In this document: piece by piece, positions 31,487 through 41,183 of the stretch | Layout: each line of letters starts with the position of its first letter | Position numbering within the stretch: position 1 is the stretch's first letter | Assembly (NCBI GenBank): GCA_037045225.1 | Contig: JBAOHZ010000009.1 | Span: 186,001 to 250,000, forward strand | Length of the DNA: 64,000 bases | Reading direction: 5' to 3' | Origin: Nitrospira sp. | GTDB lineage: Bacteria > Nitrospirota > Nitrospiria > Nitrospirales > Nitrospiraceae | Made by a program: the position numbers and the translations under genes | Notes under the pieces: model-generated | The model's database searches: none | Told to the model about the DNA's origin: nothing | What the model saw: only the letters and a program-made list of their open reading frames with translations

Positions 31487-31804
31487 TTAGCGACTGTATC
31501 CATACAGCCACTTCGCGCTGGTGCCGCCGATGTTTCTGACGGTATGGGACATTCCGGCCGGAATGAGGATTTCCTCGCCCGGTTCGGGTCTGAAACACCG
31601 GCCCCCGAACTCCAGTTCCAACCGGCCCTCGACCGGCATCACCAGTTCGTCGGTCGTGTGGCGGTAATCCTCCCACACTTGACCGGGCGGATCAACCCAA
31701 AGATCACAACTGAAGCCCCTCGCCTGCCATTGCTTGGCGACTGCCTGCTGATCGACCGTGGCCCGATTCCTTTCCTTCGGCAGCGAGTCGAAGCTGTTAC
31801 ACAA
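31487..31804 (-). CDS. Cupin-domain protein
   Basis: A cupin barrel is encoded in the last 90 codons: HTTDELVMPVEGRLELEFGG holds the first cupin motif in reduced form, and PGEEILIPAGMSHTVRN the second, with the metal-ligand His. The start is unsure. TTG 31804 with GGA 6 nt upstream gives 105 aa and removes a poorly structured extension; the frame stays open to 32017. Small cupins of this type act as sugar isomerases, sensors or dioxygenase relatives; no substrate can be assigned. Confidence 0.65.
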   Translation of the reverse strand: MCNSFDSLPKERNRATVDQQAVAKQWQARGFSCDLWVDPPGQVWEDYRHTTDELVMPVEGRLELEFGGRCFRPEPGEEILIPAGMSHTVRNIGGTSAKWLYGYSR

Positions 31805-32066
31805 GAGCTTTCCAGCCTCTTCGCTGTGCGACGGATGATAAAGCAAATCCTGTGGCGCGGCGAGTCTGCCGCCCGCCAAGATCCCAACAGGAGCGCCATC
31901 GTTCGCTTCGTCTTGCTGACAGCAGACCGTTTCCACCGTAGCACTCACTAGAGCGCCCTTCAGCCATAGACTGATCGGTCTGTCCCCTGACACATACGCA
32001 TCAAGGCGCGGCTGCAATGTGCCCCGTTCATGCTCACATGGAGCCTTTTCGGCAATGGTCTATACT
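31805..32066. other. Gap between divergent genes
   Basis: Between the cupin start and the promoter of the lipoprotein at 32155 no gene was recognised. The minus-strand frame through here is open but has poor composition. It probably contains the cupin promoter. Confidence 0.4.
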
Positions 32067-32095
32067 TTGAGGAGCAGGGCAACTCCATGTACAAT
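32067..32095 (+). promoter_or_regulatory. Candidate sigma70 promoter of the 32155 lipoprotein gene
   Basis: TTGAGG (32067-32072), a 17-bp spacer and TACAAT (32090-32095) form a strong-looking promoter. The -10 box matches TATAAT at five of six bases. Start of transcription would be near 32102, about 50 bp before the ATG. Confidence 0.65.
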
Positions 32096-32154
32096 GCCCG
32101 GGCAGGCCGCAATACGGACGCGTACGGCCCCCAGTCGACTCAGGAGGCAGCATG

Positions 32155-32517
32155 ATGAAGGTTAGTCGGTCGCTCGGCCTGGTACTCATTTCCATTCTGA
32201 TCACTGCCTGTAGCTACTTCCAGAACCGCGAAGCGGCGTATCTTGATTCTGCCAAGGGCTGGGCCACTCAGGCCCAGGTACGGGAGAAACTAGGCGCTCC
32301 AAAGGCCATTCAACAGGCTGATGGAGGAACGACGGTGTGGGTCTATGAATTGCGGGAGCAACAGTCCGGGAACCGGCTGACCGCTCCGGGAACATGGTGC
32401 GAACGATATCTCGTTACCTTCGACGACAAAGCCGTGCTGCAGAAATGGAGGCAGGTGTCCCATTTCCATGGCGGTGAACTGATGCCGCAGGAATGCATGC
32501 CGGGAACGGAGCCCTAG
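32155..32517 (+). CDS. BamE-like small lipoprotein
   Basis: This 120-aa lipoprotein (lipobox ITAC) contains KGWATQAQVREKLGAPKAIQ followed by GGTTVWVYELRE, the helix, Gly-Ala-Pro turn and Trp strand of the BamE-like fold. A second strand and Cys residues follow (WCERYLVTFDD, and one near the end), which may form a disulfide. The second of two adjacent ATGs is favoured, with AGGAGG 7 nt upstream. It resembles the lipoprotein embedded in the trp operon at 18561. Function unknown. Confidence 0.8.
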   Translation: MKVSRSLGLVLISILITACSYFQNREAAYLDSAKGWATQAQVREKLGAPKAIQQADGGTTVWVYELREQQSGNRLTAPGTWCERYLVTFDDKAVLQKWRQVSHFHGGELMPQECMPGTEP

Positions 32518-32696
32518 AGACCGAGGAAATGCGCAACAAGCAATAAGAAGCCCCGGGGGGCTCCCCGCCAACAGGCTGCGATGATGTCGATGAGCGAAGT
32601 ACCGTGATGAGACGTAGAAAAGAAGTGGGGCTGGCAGTAGAAGAGGACGGGTGTTGCGTAGAGAAATAGACGAAGCGGCTTACTGCAGAGTTCCAG
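32518..32696. other. Gap with a short GC-rich hairpin
   Basis: Just after the lipoprotein stop, AGCCCC-GG-GGGGCT (32549-32562) can fold into a small GC hairpin, perhaps a transcript end, but no T-run follows. No gene was recognised in this gap. Confidence 0.3.
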
Positions 32697-32915
32697 ATGA
32701 TGGCTCAGAAAATGTCAGGAAACGGCGGCGATCTCGGACAGACCCGGTCAGACGGACACGCGAACGCGCGCGGAACGGTGCCCGTCTATTCCGAAATACA
32801 CCGGGCAGCGCAGATGGCACATGAGTACCTTCAGGATAATTACGAGAAAGGAGGTGGACGGGTGGACACAGATTCGGCTACCCCAACCTCACTCATCAGG
32901 GCCCCACATCCATAG
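32697..32915 (+). CDS. Doubtful small hypothetical protein (72 aa)
   Basis: A 72-codon frame starts with two adjacent ATGs and contains a plausible helix, YSEIHRAAQMAHEYLQDNYE. The remainder is polar and low in hydrophobic residues, and only weak AGAG-type bases precede the start. Its end overlaps the convergent gene ending at 32896 by 20 bp. It may be a non-coding frame; listed because nothing else explains the region. Confidence 0.25.
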   Translation: MMAQKMSGNGGDLGQTRSDGHANARGTVPVYSEIHRAAQMAHEYLQDNYEKGGGRVDTDSATPTSLIRAPHP

Positions 32916-33168
32916 CCACCCCTTGTTCCGCCATGGCCGTCGAAATGTTCGCGCTACCAATCTTCACCTGGGCCTCAGACATACCAAGCGTGATGCCTTC
33001 AGGTCTGATCTCGAACCCATCCCAGGGAATACGAGCCACGTGGCCTGTCTGAATCACCACCACATCGGCAAAATTAATCTGCCGGGTGACTAAATCCAGA
33101 ATCAAGCGCCGAATCAGCCCCCATTCCTCTCCCGCCCGATTGTGGACAATCCAATGATCGCTTCCCAT
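32896..33168 (-). CDS. PRC-barrel-like small protein (90 aa)
   Basis: This 90-aa soluble protein has strands typical of PRC-barrel proteins: WGLIRRLILDLVTRQINFAD, VVVIQTGHVARIPWDGFEI and an acidic turn. PRC barrels occur in photosynthetic reaction centre H subunits and in RimM, and as small stress-related proteins. ATG 33168 with GGAGGG 6 nt upstream decides the start. It precedes, and is read in the same direction as, the end of the polysaccharide locus. Function unknown; the family call is by pattern only. Confidence 0.6.
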   Translation of the reverse strand: MGSDHWIVHNRAGEEWGLIRRLILDLVTRQINFADVVVIQTGHVARIPWDGFEIRPEGITLGMSEAQVKIGSANISTAMAEQGVAMDVGP

Positions 33169-33261
33169 ACACGTCCCTCCTTCCGCTTGACCTCGCGATT
33201 TACGTATGACCAGATACTTCTCATGGAAACACGGCACACTCGATGTACGAGTGGAGCCTCC

Positions 33262-35583
33262 TCAGGCACTCCCCTTCAAGCGGCCGCGCGTCGTAGGGAC
33301 TTGCGGCTGCGCATATTCATAGACGTAGGACGGGAGCGACTGACTCCCGACTGCATTGAGCACCACGTGAAGCGGCTTGCGGCTTCGCAGTGAGCTCACG
33401 GCCCGTTTCACCACGTCATGGGGCGTAGAGTTGGCCCGGACCACGAGCAACAAAATATCGGAATGCCCGGCCAGCACATTCATGGTGGCTTGAGGAAGGA
33501 TAGGCGGGGTGTTCAAAATGATATAGTCGAAGCGGTTCCGCAGCCGATCGAATAGGGCCGCCAGTCGATCCGTCCGCAGCAATTCCGATGAATTGACCAC
33601 CGGATTTCCCACCGGCATGATCCAACAGGGCACCTCGCCGAAACCAGCTACACATTCATCGATCTCAAGGTCGCCGGCCAGATAGTCGGCCATGCCCCCC
33701 TTGGGATGGCCTTCCATAAAGTTGTGAAGTCCAGGGCATTTCAGGTCGCAGTCTACGAGTAGCACCCGTTTCCCCAAATCGCGCGCCAATGTGTATCCGA
33801 GATTGATGACCGTTGTTGTCTTTCCCTCACCTTTCACGGCACTGCTGACCGCCACAACCGTCGATTGCTTTTCCGCTCCCAGAAGAAATAATCGTGTAGC
33901 GGCCACGCGATACTGCTCCGAGACGATCGCATTGGGCATCCATTTGACGACAAAACTACGATCGAATAAGTGATCGTTCGATCCATTGTTCCCGATCTCC
34001 CCGGCCGGTAGCGGCACGAGGCCGGGCGTCGGCTGGATCGATTTGGCCCCGCGTCCGAAGTGATACGTCGGAAAGAAGCGTCTCCAGTTCGAATAGGCAT
34101 AGTCCAAGGAAAAATCGGGAATGGCGGCCAACAGCTGCGGGCCGAATACCGACTCGACATCCTCCGGCCGTCGGAACTGAGGGTTCAGCTGTTCGAGGAG
34201 CACCGCCAGTCCGACTCCCATGGCACAACCCATGAGCAAACCGAGCATCAACACACGTGGCTGATTCGGCCGTTCGGGGACCCGTGGGAACTTCGGTCGT
34301 TCCAAGATTTTCAGCTGCGCGCCCTTCTGCCGCTTTTCCAGGTTCTCCGCAACAGACGCATGCAGCCGTTTGTCCAACAGCGATTGATAGCTCCCTTTGA
34401 GATTCTCATAATCCCGCATGAGCGTAAGCAGGCCTTGTTCGATCGCTGGGGCGGTCTCGACACGGCTGTCATAGTTCTTCTTCTCAGCCCGAAGCGTCTG
34501 CTGCCGCTGTTTGAGCAACCCCAGCTCGCTCCCTAATTCACTTCGTTGTTTCTTCAGGTCCTGATAGTAGGGATCTTTCGTTTGCTCATTCGATCCCGCG
34601 GAATCCGGACCATATTGGCGATGCAGCTTCTGCTCAAGCTGGTTGATCTCCTCTTTCGTCAGGGCAACCTCGGGATACCCGTCCCAGAATTCAGATTCCA
34701 GCTGCGTCAGTTTATTTTTCAAGTCATTCAGGCGGGCGAACGACGGATTGGGCTGGACCGGGCCATTGACCAGCGCAGGAATCGTGACACCGAACTCGAG
34801 GTACTTCTGAAGCGCATTCTCCACCATCACGAGCCGGTCCGATTGACGATGGATACTTTCGCTCACCAGATTGAGATCATCATGTAAGCGATCGAGCGCG
34901 CGCAGATTGGCCTCAATCTGCTGCGGAAGCTGGCCGACATGTTGCGATTTAAACTGGCTGATTTCTTCCTCTTTCCTGTCGAGCTGCACTCGCGTCCGGC
35001 TCACTTCGTTATCAAGAAACTCAGTGGTCCCTTCTGCCGCTTTCGTACGATCCTTGAGATCCTCGTCAATGAGCATGGCCGAGATCTTCGAGATGACATT
35101 CATGGCCGTAGCCGGATCCTCATGAGCGAAGGAGACCGTGAAAGCGCCGATCATGTTCTGGCCGGGCATATTGCCCTTGCTGACGGTTGTCACCTCCAGC
35201 GCGGCATTCATTTGGAGTACCGCCCATTCCGGGCCGAATTCCTCCACTTGCGCCGGATAGAGATTCAACTCCTTGCGAATTGCGTCGAGGCGCATGCGGT
35301 CGCGCACTTGAGTTTCAATGACAAAAATGCGGCGGTCGAAATTACTGTTACCCTCAGCGTTTGACTGCACGTAACTTTCAGGCACCTTCTGATCCTCAAG
35401 CAGGATCAACGTATCCGAGCGATACACTTTCGTAGCCACCTTGGAGTAGATGAACGCGGCCCCCAAAGAAAGCACAATTGCGCCGAGAAGGATCCATTTG
35501 CGGCGCAACACCATGCCCCAATACTCATGGACCAGGTTTGCTGCGGAATTACCATTCTGCGCCACACTAGTAGTTTGACCCAT
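33262..35583 (-). CDS. Polysaccharide co-polymerase/BY-kinase (Wzz-Wzc type)
   Basis: This 773-aa inner-membrane protein controls polysaccharide chain length and export. A Wzz domain starts it, with TM1 around RKWILLGAIVLSLGAAFIYS. A long periplasmic coiled coil (about residues 190-430) and TM2 (VLMLGLLMGCAMGVGLAVLL) follow. The cytoplasmic BY-kinase has Walker A VKGEGKTTT, Walker A' RVLLVDCDL and Walker B YIILNTPP. The C-terminal tail has a small Tyr cluster (SYVYEY) for autophosphorylation. AAGG precedes the ATG at 35583. It ends the locus on its 3' side. Confidence 0.92.
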   Translation of the reverse strand: MGQTTSVAQNGNSAANLVHEYWGMVLRRKWILLGAIVLSLGAAFIYSKVATKVYRSDTLILLEDQKVPESYVQSNAEGNSNFDRRIFVIETQVRDRMRLDAIRKELNLYPAQVEEFGPEWAVLQMNAALEVTTVSKGNMPGQNMIGAFTVSFAHEDPATAMNVISKISAMLIDEDLKDRTKAAEGTTEFLDNEVSRTRVQLDRKEEEISQFKSQHVGQLPQQIEANLRALDRLHDDLNLVSESIHRQSDRLVMVENALQKYLEFGVTIPALVNGPVQPNPSFARLNDLKNKLTQLESEFWDGYPEVALTKEEINQLEQKLHRQYGPDSAGSNEQTKDPYYQDLKKQRSELGSELGLLKQRQQTLRAEKKNYDSRVETAPAIEQGLLTLMRDYENLKGSYQSLLDKRLHASVAENLEKRQKGAQLKILERPKFPRVPERPNQPRVLMLGLLMGCAMGVGLAVLLEQLNPQFRRPEDVESVFGPQLLAAIPDFSLDYAYSNWRRFFPTYHFGRGAKSIQPTPGLVPLPAGEIGNNGSNDHLFDRSFVVKWMPNAIVSEQYRVAATRLFLLGAEKQSTVVAVSSAVKGEGKTTTVINLGYTLARDLGKRVLLVDCDLKCPGLHNFMEGHPKGGMADYLAGDLEIDECVAGFGEVPCWIMPVGNPVVNSSELLRTDRLAALFDRLRNRFDYIILNTPPILPQATMNVLAGHSDILLLVVRANSTPHDVVKRAVSSLRSRKPLHVVLNAVGSQSLPSYVYEYAQPQVPTTRGRLKGSA

Positions 35584-35706
35584 AGCCTCCACCTTACCTC
35601 TTACGCTCAACATACGGATAACGATGCTTGATGCCGCCGAACCCGAATCCTACCCTCGAATGCGCAGAACCATCCACGCGCTCCTCAACCCAGTGAGCGG
35701 CTTAGG

Positions 35707-38274
35707 TTACGGATGAGGCGCCGAAATGGCCGCCTCGTCCTCAATCCACTCGGTGCCTAACAGACCCACATCTTCGACCTTGTCCGGAGGGCGAAACTCC
35801 GGAACGAGTTCGCGCAACCGTTCGATCGCCTTGGCAGAGTTGTTCAAGTAGGCCGCTGCTTCTATGGCCATCATCATGCCGGCAACCTTGCTCACATCTG
35901 TTCCGCTCAGCCGACGAATCCGCAAAATCTTGCCCAGGGAAGACCGCTCCGCTATTTCTTCCGTACCGACCAACTCTTCATACAGCTTTTCACCCGGCCG
36001 TAATCCGACAAAACGGATCGGAATCTCCCGCCCCGGCACAAACCCGGACAAACGGATGAGATTCCTCGCGAGGTCCAGCACCTTAATCTGCTCGCCCATA
36101 TCGAGAACGTAGGTGGCCCCCTGTTCACCCAAGGTCGCAGCCTCCAAAACTAGGTGAACGGCTTCGGGAATCAACATAAAGAAACGGCGGATGTCGGGAT
36201 GGGTGACGGTCACGGGACCACCTGCCCGGATCTGTTCTTGAAACCGCAGCAACACGCTACCGTTGCTACCCAGCACGTTTCCGAACCGGACGGTCAGGAA
36301 CCGTGTCGCGCTACGATCGGCCATGTCCTGCACAATCAGCTCAGCCGCACGTTTCGTGGCTCCCATCACGCTGGTGGGATTCACGGCTTTGTCCGTCGAA
36401 ATCAGGACAAATCGTTCCACCCCGCAACGATCTGCGGTTTCTGCGGCGATCCGCGTCCCAAGACAGTTATTCTTCAGCGCTTCCGATGGGTTGAGTTCCA
36501 CAAGCGGGACATGTTTGTGGGCAGCCGCATGGAATACGATGCAGGGCCGATACCGGGTCATCGTTTCCATAAGGCGGCGTCGGTCTGTCACGTCACCAAG
36601 TACGGGGTGGATCAGCGAAGACAACCCCTGATCCTCCAACTCCTTGGCGATGGTATACAGACTGTTCTCATGCCGTTCATAGAGGACCACGGATTCGGGT
36701 CGCATGGCGGCGATCTGGCGCGACAGTTCGGAGCCGATCGAACCACCGGCGCCGGTAATCAGCACCCGCCGGCCCGCAATCATATCGACCATAGCGTCGG
36801 TCTCCAATTGCACCGGCGCCCGGGCTAATAGGTCCTCCACGGCCACGTTTCTGATTTGACTCACCACACTTCGATCACCCAACAACTCCTGCATACTCGG
36901 CAACATCTTCACCGAGACTTTAAAGGGGCCGATGGCCGACATGATCTGCCGCAAGACGTCAGGGGTCACGTGCGGAAGAGCCAGCACGACCTCATCCGGC
37001 CTTTCGGCTGAGAGAATCGGAGCCAACTCCCCGCGTGCGCCAAGCACCTTGACCCCATGAATTCTCTTGTGGCGAAGGGGAGCACGATCGTCGATAAATC
37101 CGATCGGCTGGTAGCGGGAGGTCGGACTCTGTCTCATTTCTCGCACGATTCGTTCGCCCCGGTCACCGGCACCGATAATAAGGACGGTTTTTTTCGGGCG
37201 ATAAATCACCACCTCGCGCAGCATCCGCCTGGGGAGTCGCACACCGGCGACAAATCCGATAAGCAGCATCGCATCGACAATAAAAATCGAGCGCGGGTAT
37301 CCGGTCACCCCCATACCCCAGCGTGTCCATCCATAGAGAACCACCGTGCTGGTGATCACCCCGATGACGATGTTCTGCACATCCCAGAGGCTGGTGTATC
37401 TCCAGAGCCCTTCGTTGAGGCGAAACATGAAAAAGGCTGCGGTGCGAATCATCACCAGCCATGGCAACACAAGGAGAAAGGTTCCCCACTCCGCATCCGG
37501 GATCCGCCCATCGAACCGCAGCCAGAATGCCAGGTAGTTGGCCAAGATCATCAGGCCGATTTCGAGCAACATAATCAGGGGGCGCCGCCATTTCAACACA
37601 AAGGCGATCACTCGCGGACCAATGTCGGATGCCTGCGAAGGTCGCGTCACCTGGAGATCCGGCAAATCACACACCAGCAGCGGGATCTTCAACAGACAGA
37701 GCAGCGTCTGGGCAACGATCGCCAAATCCAATAGGGTCGATGCATGCTGAACATAAAACTTCGCCAGTTTGATTTTTTCAGGCAGGATGACCATCACGTA
37801 TTCTTCGACGGGATTGGCGGCAGCAGCAAGAACGGCCGCCTCGTCGATGTACTTCAGGGACGCAAGATCGGTCAGCCCGGGACGCACGGAGAGAATCTCT
37901 GCGTACGCATCCGAAAACATATCAACATACCGAGCGACTTCCGGCCTGGGACCAACCAGGCTCATATCCCCAAACAGAATGTTCAGCAATTGAGGCAATT
38001 CATCCAGCTTGGTACGTCGCAGAACACTGCCGACCCTGGTCACCCTCGCGTCCTGCCCGACCGTGATCGGCCCTCCCAAGGCCTCGGCACCCGCAACCAT
38101 CGTGCGGAATTTATAGATAAAAAACGGCCGAAAGTTCCGACCGATACGTCTTTGCGTAAAAAAGACGGGGCCCGGCGACTCAAGCTTGATCAGAACTGCG
38201 GCGATCAGCCACAGCGGCCCACTCACCGTGAGGGCGAGTAGAGCGACAACGACATCGACGGCACGCTTTATCAT
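35707..38274 (-). CDS. Fusion: initiating sugar-phosphate transferase + FlaA1/CapD-type NDP-sugar 4,6-dehydratase
   Basis: This 855-aa protein joins two enzymes that normally are separate. Residues 1 to about 190 form a bacterial sugar transferase (PglC/WcaJ type), with one N-terminal membrane segment and catalytic KLDELPQLLN followed by SLVGPRPE. It would load the first sugar phosphate onto undecaprenyl phosphate. About 225-340 are four membrane helices. About 365-470 form a CoA-binding-like domain (KKTVLIIGAGDRGERIV). About 500-790 are a PglF/WbpM-like SDR with GAGGSIGSELSRQ and the active-site stretch STDKAVNPTSVMGATKR. It overlaps the upstream aminotransferase by 4 bp (ATGA). Confidence 0.92.
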   Translation of the reverse strand: MIKRAVDVVVALLALTVSGPLWLIAAVLIKLESPGPVFFTQRRIGRNFRPFFIYKFRTMVAGAEALGGPITVGQDARVTRVGSVLRRTKLDELPQLLNILFGDMSLVGPRPEVARYVDMFSDAYAEILSVRPGLTDLASLKYIDEAAVLAAAANPVEEYVMVILPEKIKLAKFYVQHASTLLDLAIVAQTLLCLLKIPLLVCDLPDLQVTRPSQASDIGPRVIAFVLKWRRPLIMLLEIGLMILANYLAFWLRFDGRIPDAEWGTFLLVLPWLVMIRTAAFFMFRLNEGLWRYTSLWDVQNIVIGVITSTVVLYGWTRWGMGVTGYPRSIFIVDAMLLIGFVAGVRLPRRMLREVVIYRPKKTVLIIGAGDRGERIVREMRQSPTSRYQPIGFIDDRAPLRHKRIHGVKVLGARGELAPILSAERPDEVVLALPHVTPDVLRQIMSAIGPFKVSVKMLPSMQELLGDRSVVSQIRNVAVEDLLARAPVQLETDAMVDMIAGRRVLITGAGGSIGSELSRQIAAMRPESVVLYERHENSLYTIAKELEDQGLSSLIHPVLGDVTDRRRLMETMTRYRPCIVFHAAAHKHVPLVELNPSEALKNNCLGTRIAAETADRCGVERFVLISTDKAVNPTSVMGATKRAAELIVQDMADRSATRFLTVRFGNVLGSNGSVLLRFQEQIRAGGPVTVTHPDIRRFFMLIPEAVHLVLEAATLGEQGATYVLDMGEQIKVLDLARNLIRLSGFVPGREIPIRFVGLRPGEKLYEELVGTEEIAERSSLGKILRIRRLSGTDVSKVAGMMMAIEAAAYLNNSAKAIERLRELVPEFRPPDKVEDVGLLGTEWIEDEAAISAPHP

Positions 38275-39428
38275 CTCCGATTCCCTTTCACAATATCCCT
38301 CACCACCGTGATGACACGCTGAATATCGGCCTCCGTCATCTTCGGGTACAGAGGTAAAGACACGATTCGTTCAAAAGCGGCCTGCGCCGTCGGAAAATCA
38401 CTCGGTTGATACCCATACGTCTCTCGATAGTAGGGATGCAGGTGGAGCGGAATGAAATGCACGCTGCACCCAATCCCCGCCTGCTGTAACTGCGCAATGA
38501 ACTCGTTTCGGTCGATGCGCAGGGCTTCGAGATTCAATCGGATCACATAGAGATGCCAGGCATGCTGGACATGAGCGGCCGCAGAAGGACAGAGAATTTC
38601 CGGCACATCATGAAAACCGTCGCGATAGAGCGCGGCCAGACGATCACGCGATTTCCAGAATCGATCGCATTTGGCCAACTGCGCCAACCCCAACGCGGCG
38701 GCAATATCCGTCAGGTTGTATTTGAAACCCGGAGAGAGGATCTCGTAATACCACGACCCCTGGGCCGTATAGCGACTCCATGCATCGCGACTGAGTCCAT
38801 GCAGACTCATGATCCGGACACGGGCGGCAAGGGCTGAATCATCCGTGGTCACCATGCCACCCTCTCCCGTCGTGATGTTCTTCGTGGCATAGAACGAAAA
38901 GCAGGTCAGTTCCGACAGACTCCCGATCATCTTCCCCCGGTACCGCGCGGGGAGCGCATGCGCGGCATCCTCGATGACGGCAAGATTGTGTGCGCGGGCA
39001 ATCGCCTGAATCCGACTCATTTCGCAAGGATGCCCCGCGAAGTGAACCGGCACGATCGCTTTCGTTCGCGGGGTAATCGCCCGTTCGATGCAGTCCGGAG
39101 AAATGTTCAGCGTATCGGGCGTGCAATCCACCAGGATCGGCTTCGCCTTCAGATAAGCCACCACTTCGGCAGTAGCCGCAAAGGTCATCGTCGGTACGAT
39201 CACTTCGTCCCCTTCGCGAACCCCGATGGCTTCCAATGCCAGATGTAAGGCAGCCGTGCAGGAATTCACCGCAATCGCATGCCGGGCGCCGACCATCGCA
39301 GCGAACTCGTTCTCAAATTGTTTGGCCTTGGTGCCGGTCGTCAGCCATCCGGACCGGAGGACCTGGACAACTTCGCTGACTTCCTCTTCCCCGATATCAG
39401 GCATATGAAAGGGCAGAAATTCGGACAT
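38271..39428 (-). CDS. DegT/DnrJ/EryC1/StrS aminotransferase (4-amino sugar type)
   Basis: This is a 385-aa PLP-dependent sugar aminotransferase. The PLP Lys is in FYATKNITTGEGGMV; DEVIVPTMTFAATAEVV and VIEDAAHALPARY are family blocks. The sequence style (FLPFHMPDIGEEEV, and SGWLTTGTKAKQFE) is that of ArnB/PglE/PseC enzymes that aminate 4-keto sugars. Its immediate downstream partner is the dehydratase fusion, which would produce such a 4-keto-6-deoxy intermediate, so the two form a logical pair. AAGGAG lies 8 nt upstream of the ATG. Confidence 0.92.
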   Translation of the reverse strand: MSEFLPFHMPDIGEEEVSEVVQVLRSGWLTTGTKAKQFENEFAAMVGARHAIAVNSCTAALHLALEAIGVREGDEVIVPTMTFAATAEVVAYLKAKPILVDCTPDTLNISPDCIERAITPRTKAIVPVHFAGHPCEMSRIQAIARAHNLAVIEDAAHALPARYRGKMIGSLSELTCFSFYATKNITTGEGGMVTTDDSALAARVRIMSLHGLSRDAWSRYTAQGSWYYEILSPGFKYNLTDIAAALGLAQLAKCDRFWKSRDRLAALYRDGFHDVPEILCPSAAAHVQHAWHLYVIRLNLEALRIDRNEFIAQLQQAGIGCSVHFIPLHLHPYYRETYGYQPSDFPTAQAAFERIVSLPLYPKMTEADIQRVITVVRDIVKGNRR

Positions 39429-39565
39429 GAGTAGGTCTCCTTCAACAACTGACGATGCGCTGATACGAACACATATGACCCGATAGATTCCGGATCAAGA
39501 TTTCCAAGACCTGAATGATAGTGGTGTGTGGTGAATCGCCGGAGAGGCCCTACCACTCAATTCAA

Positions 39566-41062
39566 TCAGAGGCGATCGAAAAAGAACGAAGCCCAGAAGA
39601 CGGACACCAGAATCGTGCCTGCGCCAACCATGAGCAAAAAGAGACTCAGCGGTGTGGACATAGTCAGCAGGTACAGACCATCGAGCACGACGAGAACGCC
39701 CAAGGCGCTACTCACGGCACAGAGCCTTGCCGAAGCGACAGACTTGATTTGATAGTAGAGACTGCTCAAAAGCCCCAGGGGAAATACCATGGCGGAGTAC
39801 AGCGACCATTCGAGCGAGTCACCCGTATAACCTGCGACGATCCGGCGTAGAGACTCGCGGGGTTGTAAGCGCACTCGCGCCCGCTCGATGCCGTCGACGT
39901 ACATCGTTTCTGTTCCCTCGCGGTACGTCGCCACGATGTGCTGGGTCGCACGGGTCAAGGGCGCATCACTGGTTGATAACGCAGGATTGGCACCGTTGTA
40001 TCCTGAAATCGGGGTGCGCAGACGAAAGACGACATCCTTGGATTGTTGCCCGAGCGTGAAGTTACGCACGTCTGTATTTTTTGAAAACGAAACAATTCTG
40101 GCCGGCCCGGTCTGCGCCAAATCTGCCGGAGTCACCCACGCCTCAACCGACAACTCCTTGTCGGCAAGCAGCCCGCCGCCAACCACTTGGTCTGGTGCGA
40201 GACGGGACGCAATCACCGTATCCGCACTGAGGGTGAGCCCATTGGGAAACACCCACGCAGTGCGCGACAGATCCTGGATATACAGATCCGTGGAGGGCCC
40301 CTTCGCAGCCCGATCATGAACGATGGCTCCGGCCTGCTCGGAAAAGTCGTAGTAGAGAACCAGTCCCTGTTTCGTTCGCCTCTCCTGAGAATCAACCAGA
40401 GGCCCCAAGGAAAAATGGGTTGTGATTTCATCGGACGGCAACGCACGATCGTACACCGCGACCAAATGGAAGGTCCCCAGCCAGGGTCGATTCATGGTCC
40501 CTTCGTTCCCGAGCAAGAGTCGGTAGGTCGGATTCCAGTTACTGAAATCACTCGCCAACGGAAACGGCCATGCAGTGAAGAAAGCCAACAAGAGGACGTA
40601 TCCCGCCACTATCCATCCCAGCCATGCAGTCGCGTAACAGGTCTTGGCCCAGACCTCGCCAGAGGCGTGATAGGCCGTGTTCGCAAGCACCCCCAGTACG
40701 CCGCCCGCCATGCCACCCACGGTGTTACAGACAATATCCACGAAGGACGGGGCACGTGTGAACAAGAGCTGGGCCAGTTCCACTCCGGAACTCAGTGCGG
40801 CCGCCCCGATGAAGGCAAGGAGCAGCCTGATAAACCAGGGTCGCCGGGACATCCCCGGCAACAGGACCATCAAGCCCCCGCATGGAATGAAAAAAACAAC
40901 GTTGCTCCAAACATCCCACGAAGTGACGTTGGAAAATCCAGACCAGCCCTCGAAATGATCGACAAATAGCTCGGTAATTGAAGCGGCATGGGGAAGCGAC
41001 CACGTAAAGGGTGCTAGCCCGAATATCACGACATACACGAGATACAGTCCCAACAGCGTCAT
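39566..41062 (-). CDS. VanZ-LamG fusion membrane protein
   Basis: This protein of about 498 aa has an N-terminal VanZ-type domain with several membrane helices, with NVVFFIPCGGLMVLLPG and SSGVELAQLLFTRAPSFVDI. A large extracytoplasmic LamG/concanavalin A-like domain follows (about residues 250-420: LSVEAWVTPADLAQ, IVATYREGTETMYVDGIER). Two C-terminal helices close it. LamG domains bind carbohydrate or protein, so it could hold glycan at the membrane surface. The start is uncertain; ATG 41062 precedes the first helix but has a weak ribosome site. Confidence 0.8.
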   Translation of the reverse strand: MTLLGLYLVYVVIFGLAPFTWSLPHAASITELFVDHFEGWSGFSNVTSWDVWSNVVFFIPCGGLMVLLPGMSRRPWFIRLLLAFIGAAALSSGVELAQLLFTRAPSFVDIVCNTVGGMAGGVLGVLANTAYHASGEVWAKTCYATAWLGWIVAGYVLLLAFFTAWPFPLASDFSNWNPTYRLLLGNEGTMNRPWLGTFHLVAVYDRALPSDEITTHFSLGPLVDSQERRTKQGLVLYYDFSEQAGAIVHDRAAKGPSTDLYIQDLSRTAWVFPNGLTLSADTVIASRLAPDQVVGGGLLADKELSVEAWVTPADLAQTGPARIVSFSKNTDVRNFTLGQQSKDVVFRLRTPISGYNGANPALSTSDAPLTRATQHIVATYREGTETMYVDGIERARVRLQPRESLRRIVAGYTGDSLEWSLYSAMVFPLGLLSSLYYQIKSVASARLCAVSSALGVLVVLDGLYLLTMSTPLSLFLLMVGAGTILVSVFWASFFFDRL

Positions 41063-41183
41063 GACCACTCGGTCGCGCCGCCAGACTATTGTTCCCGCGC
41101 CGCTTCGAGCCAACGCAGGGCAACACCGGCGACTGAGAGACTGACATGATGTGACACTCCTGAACAGACGCAAGGCTCTCTCG

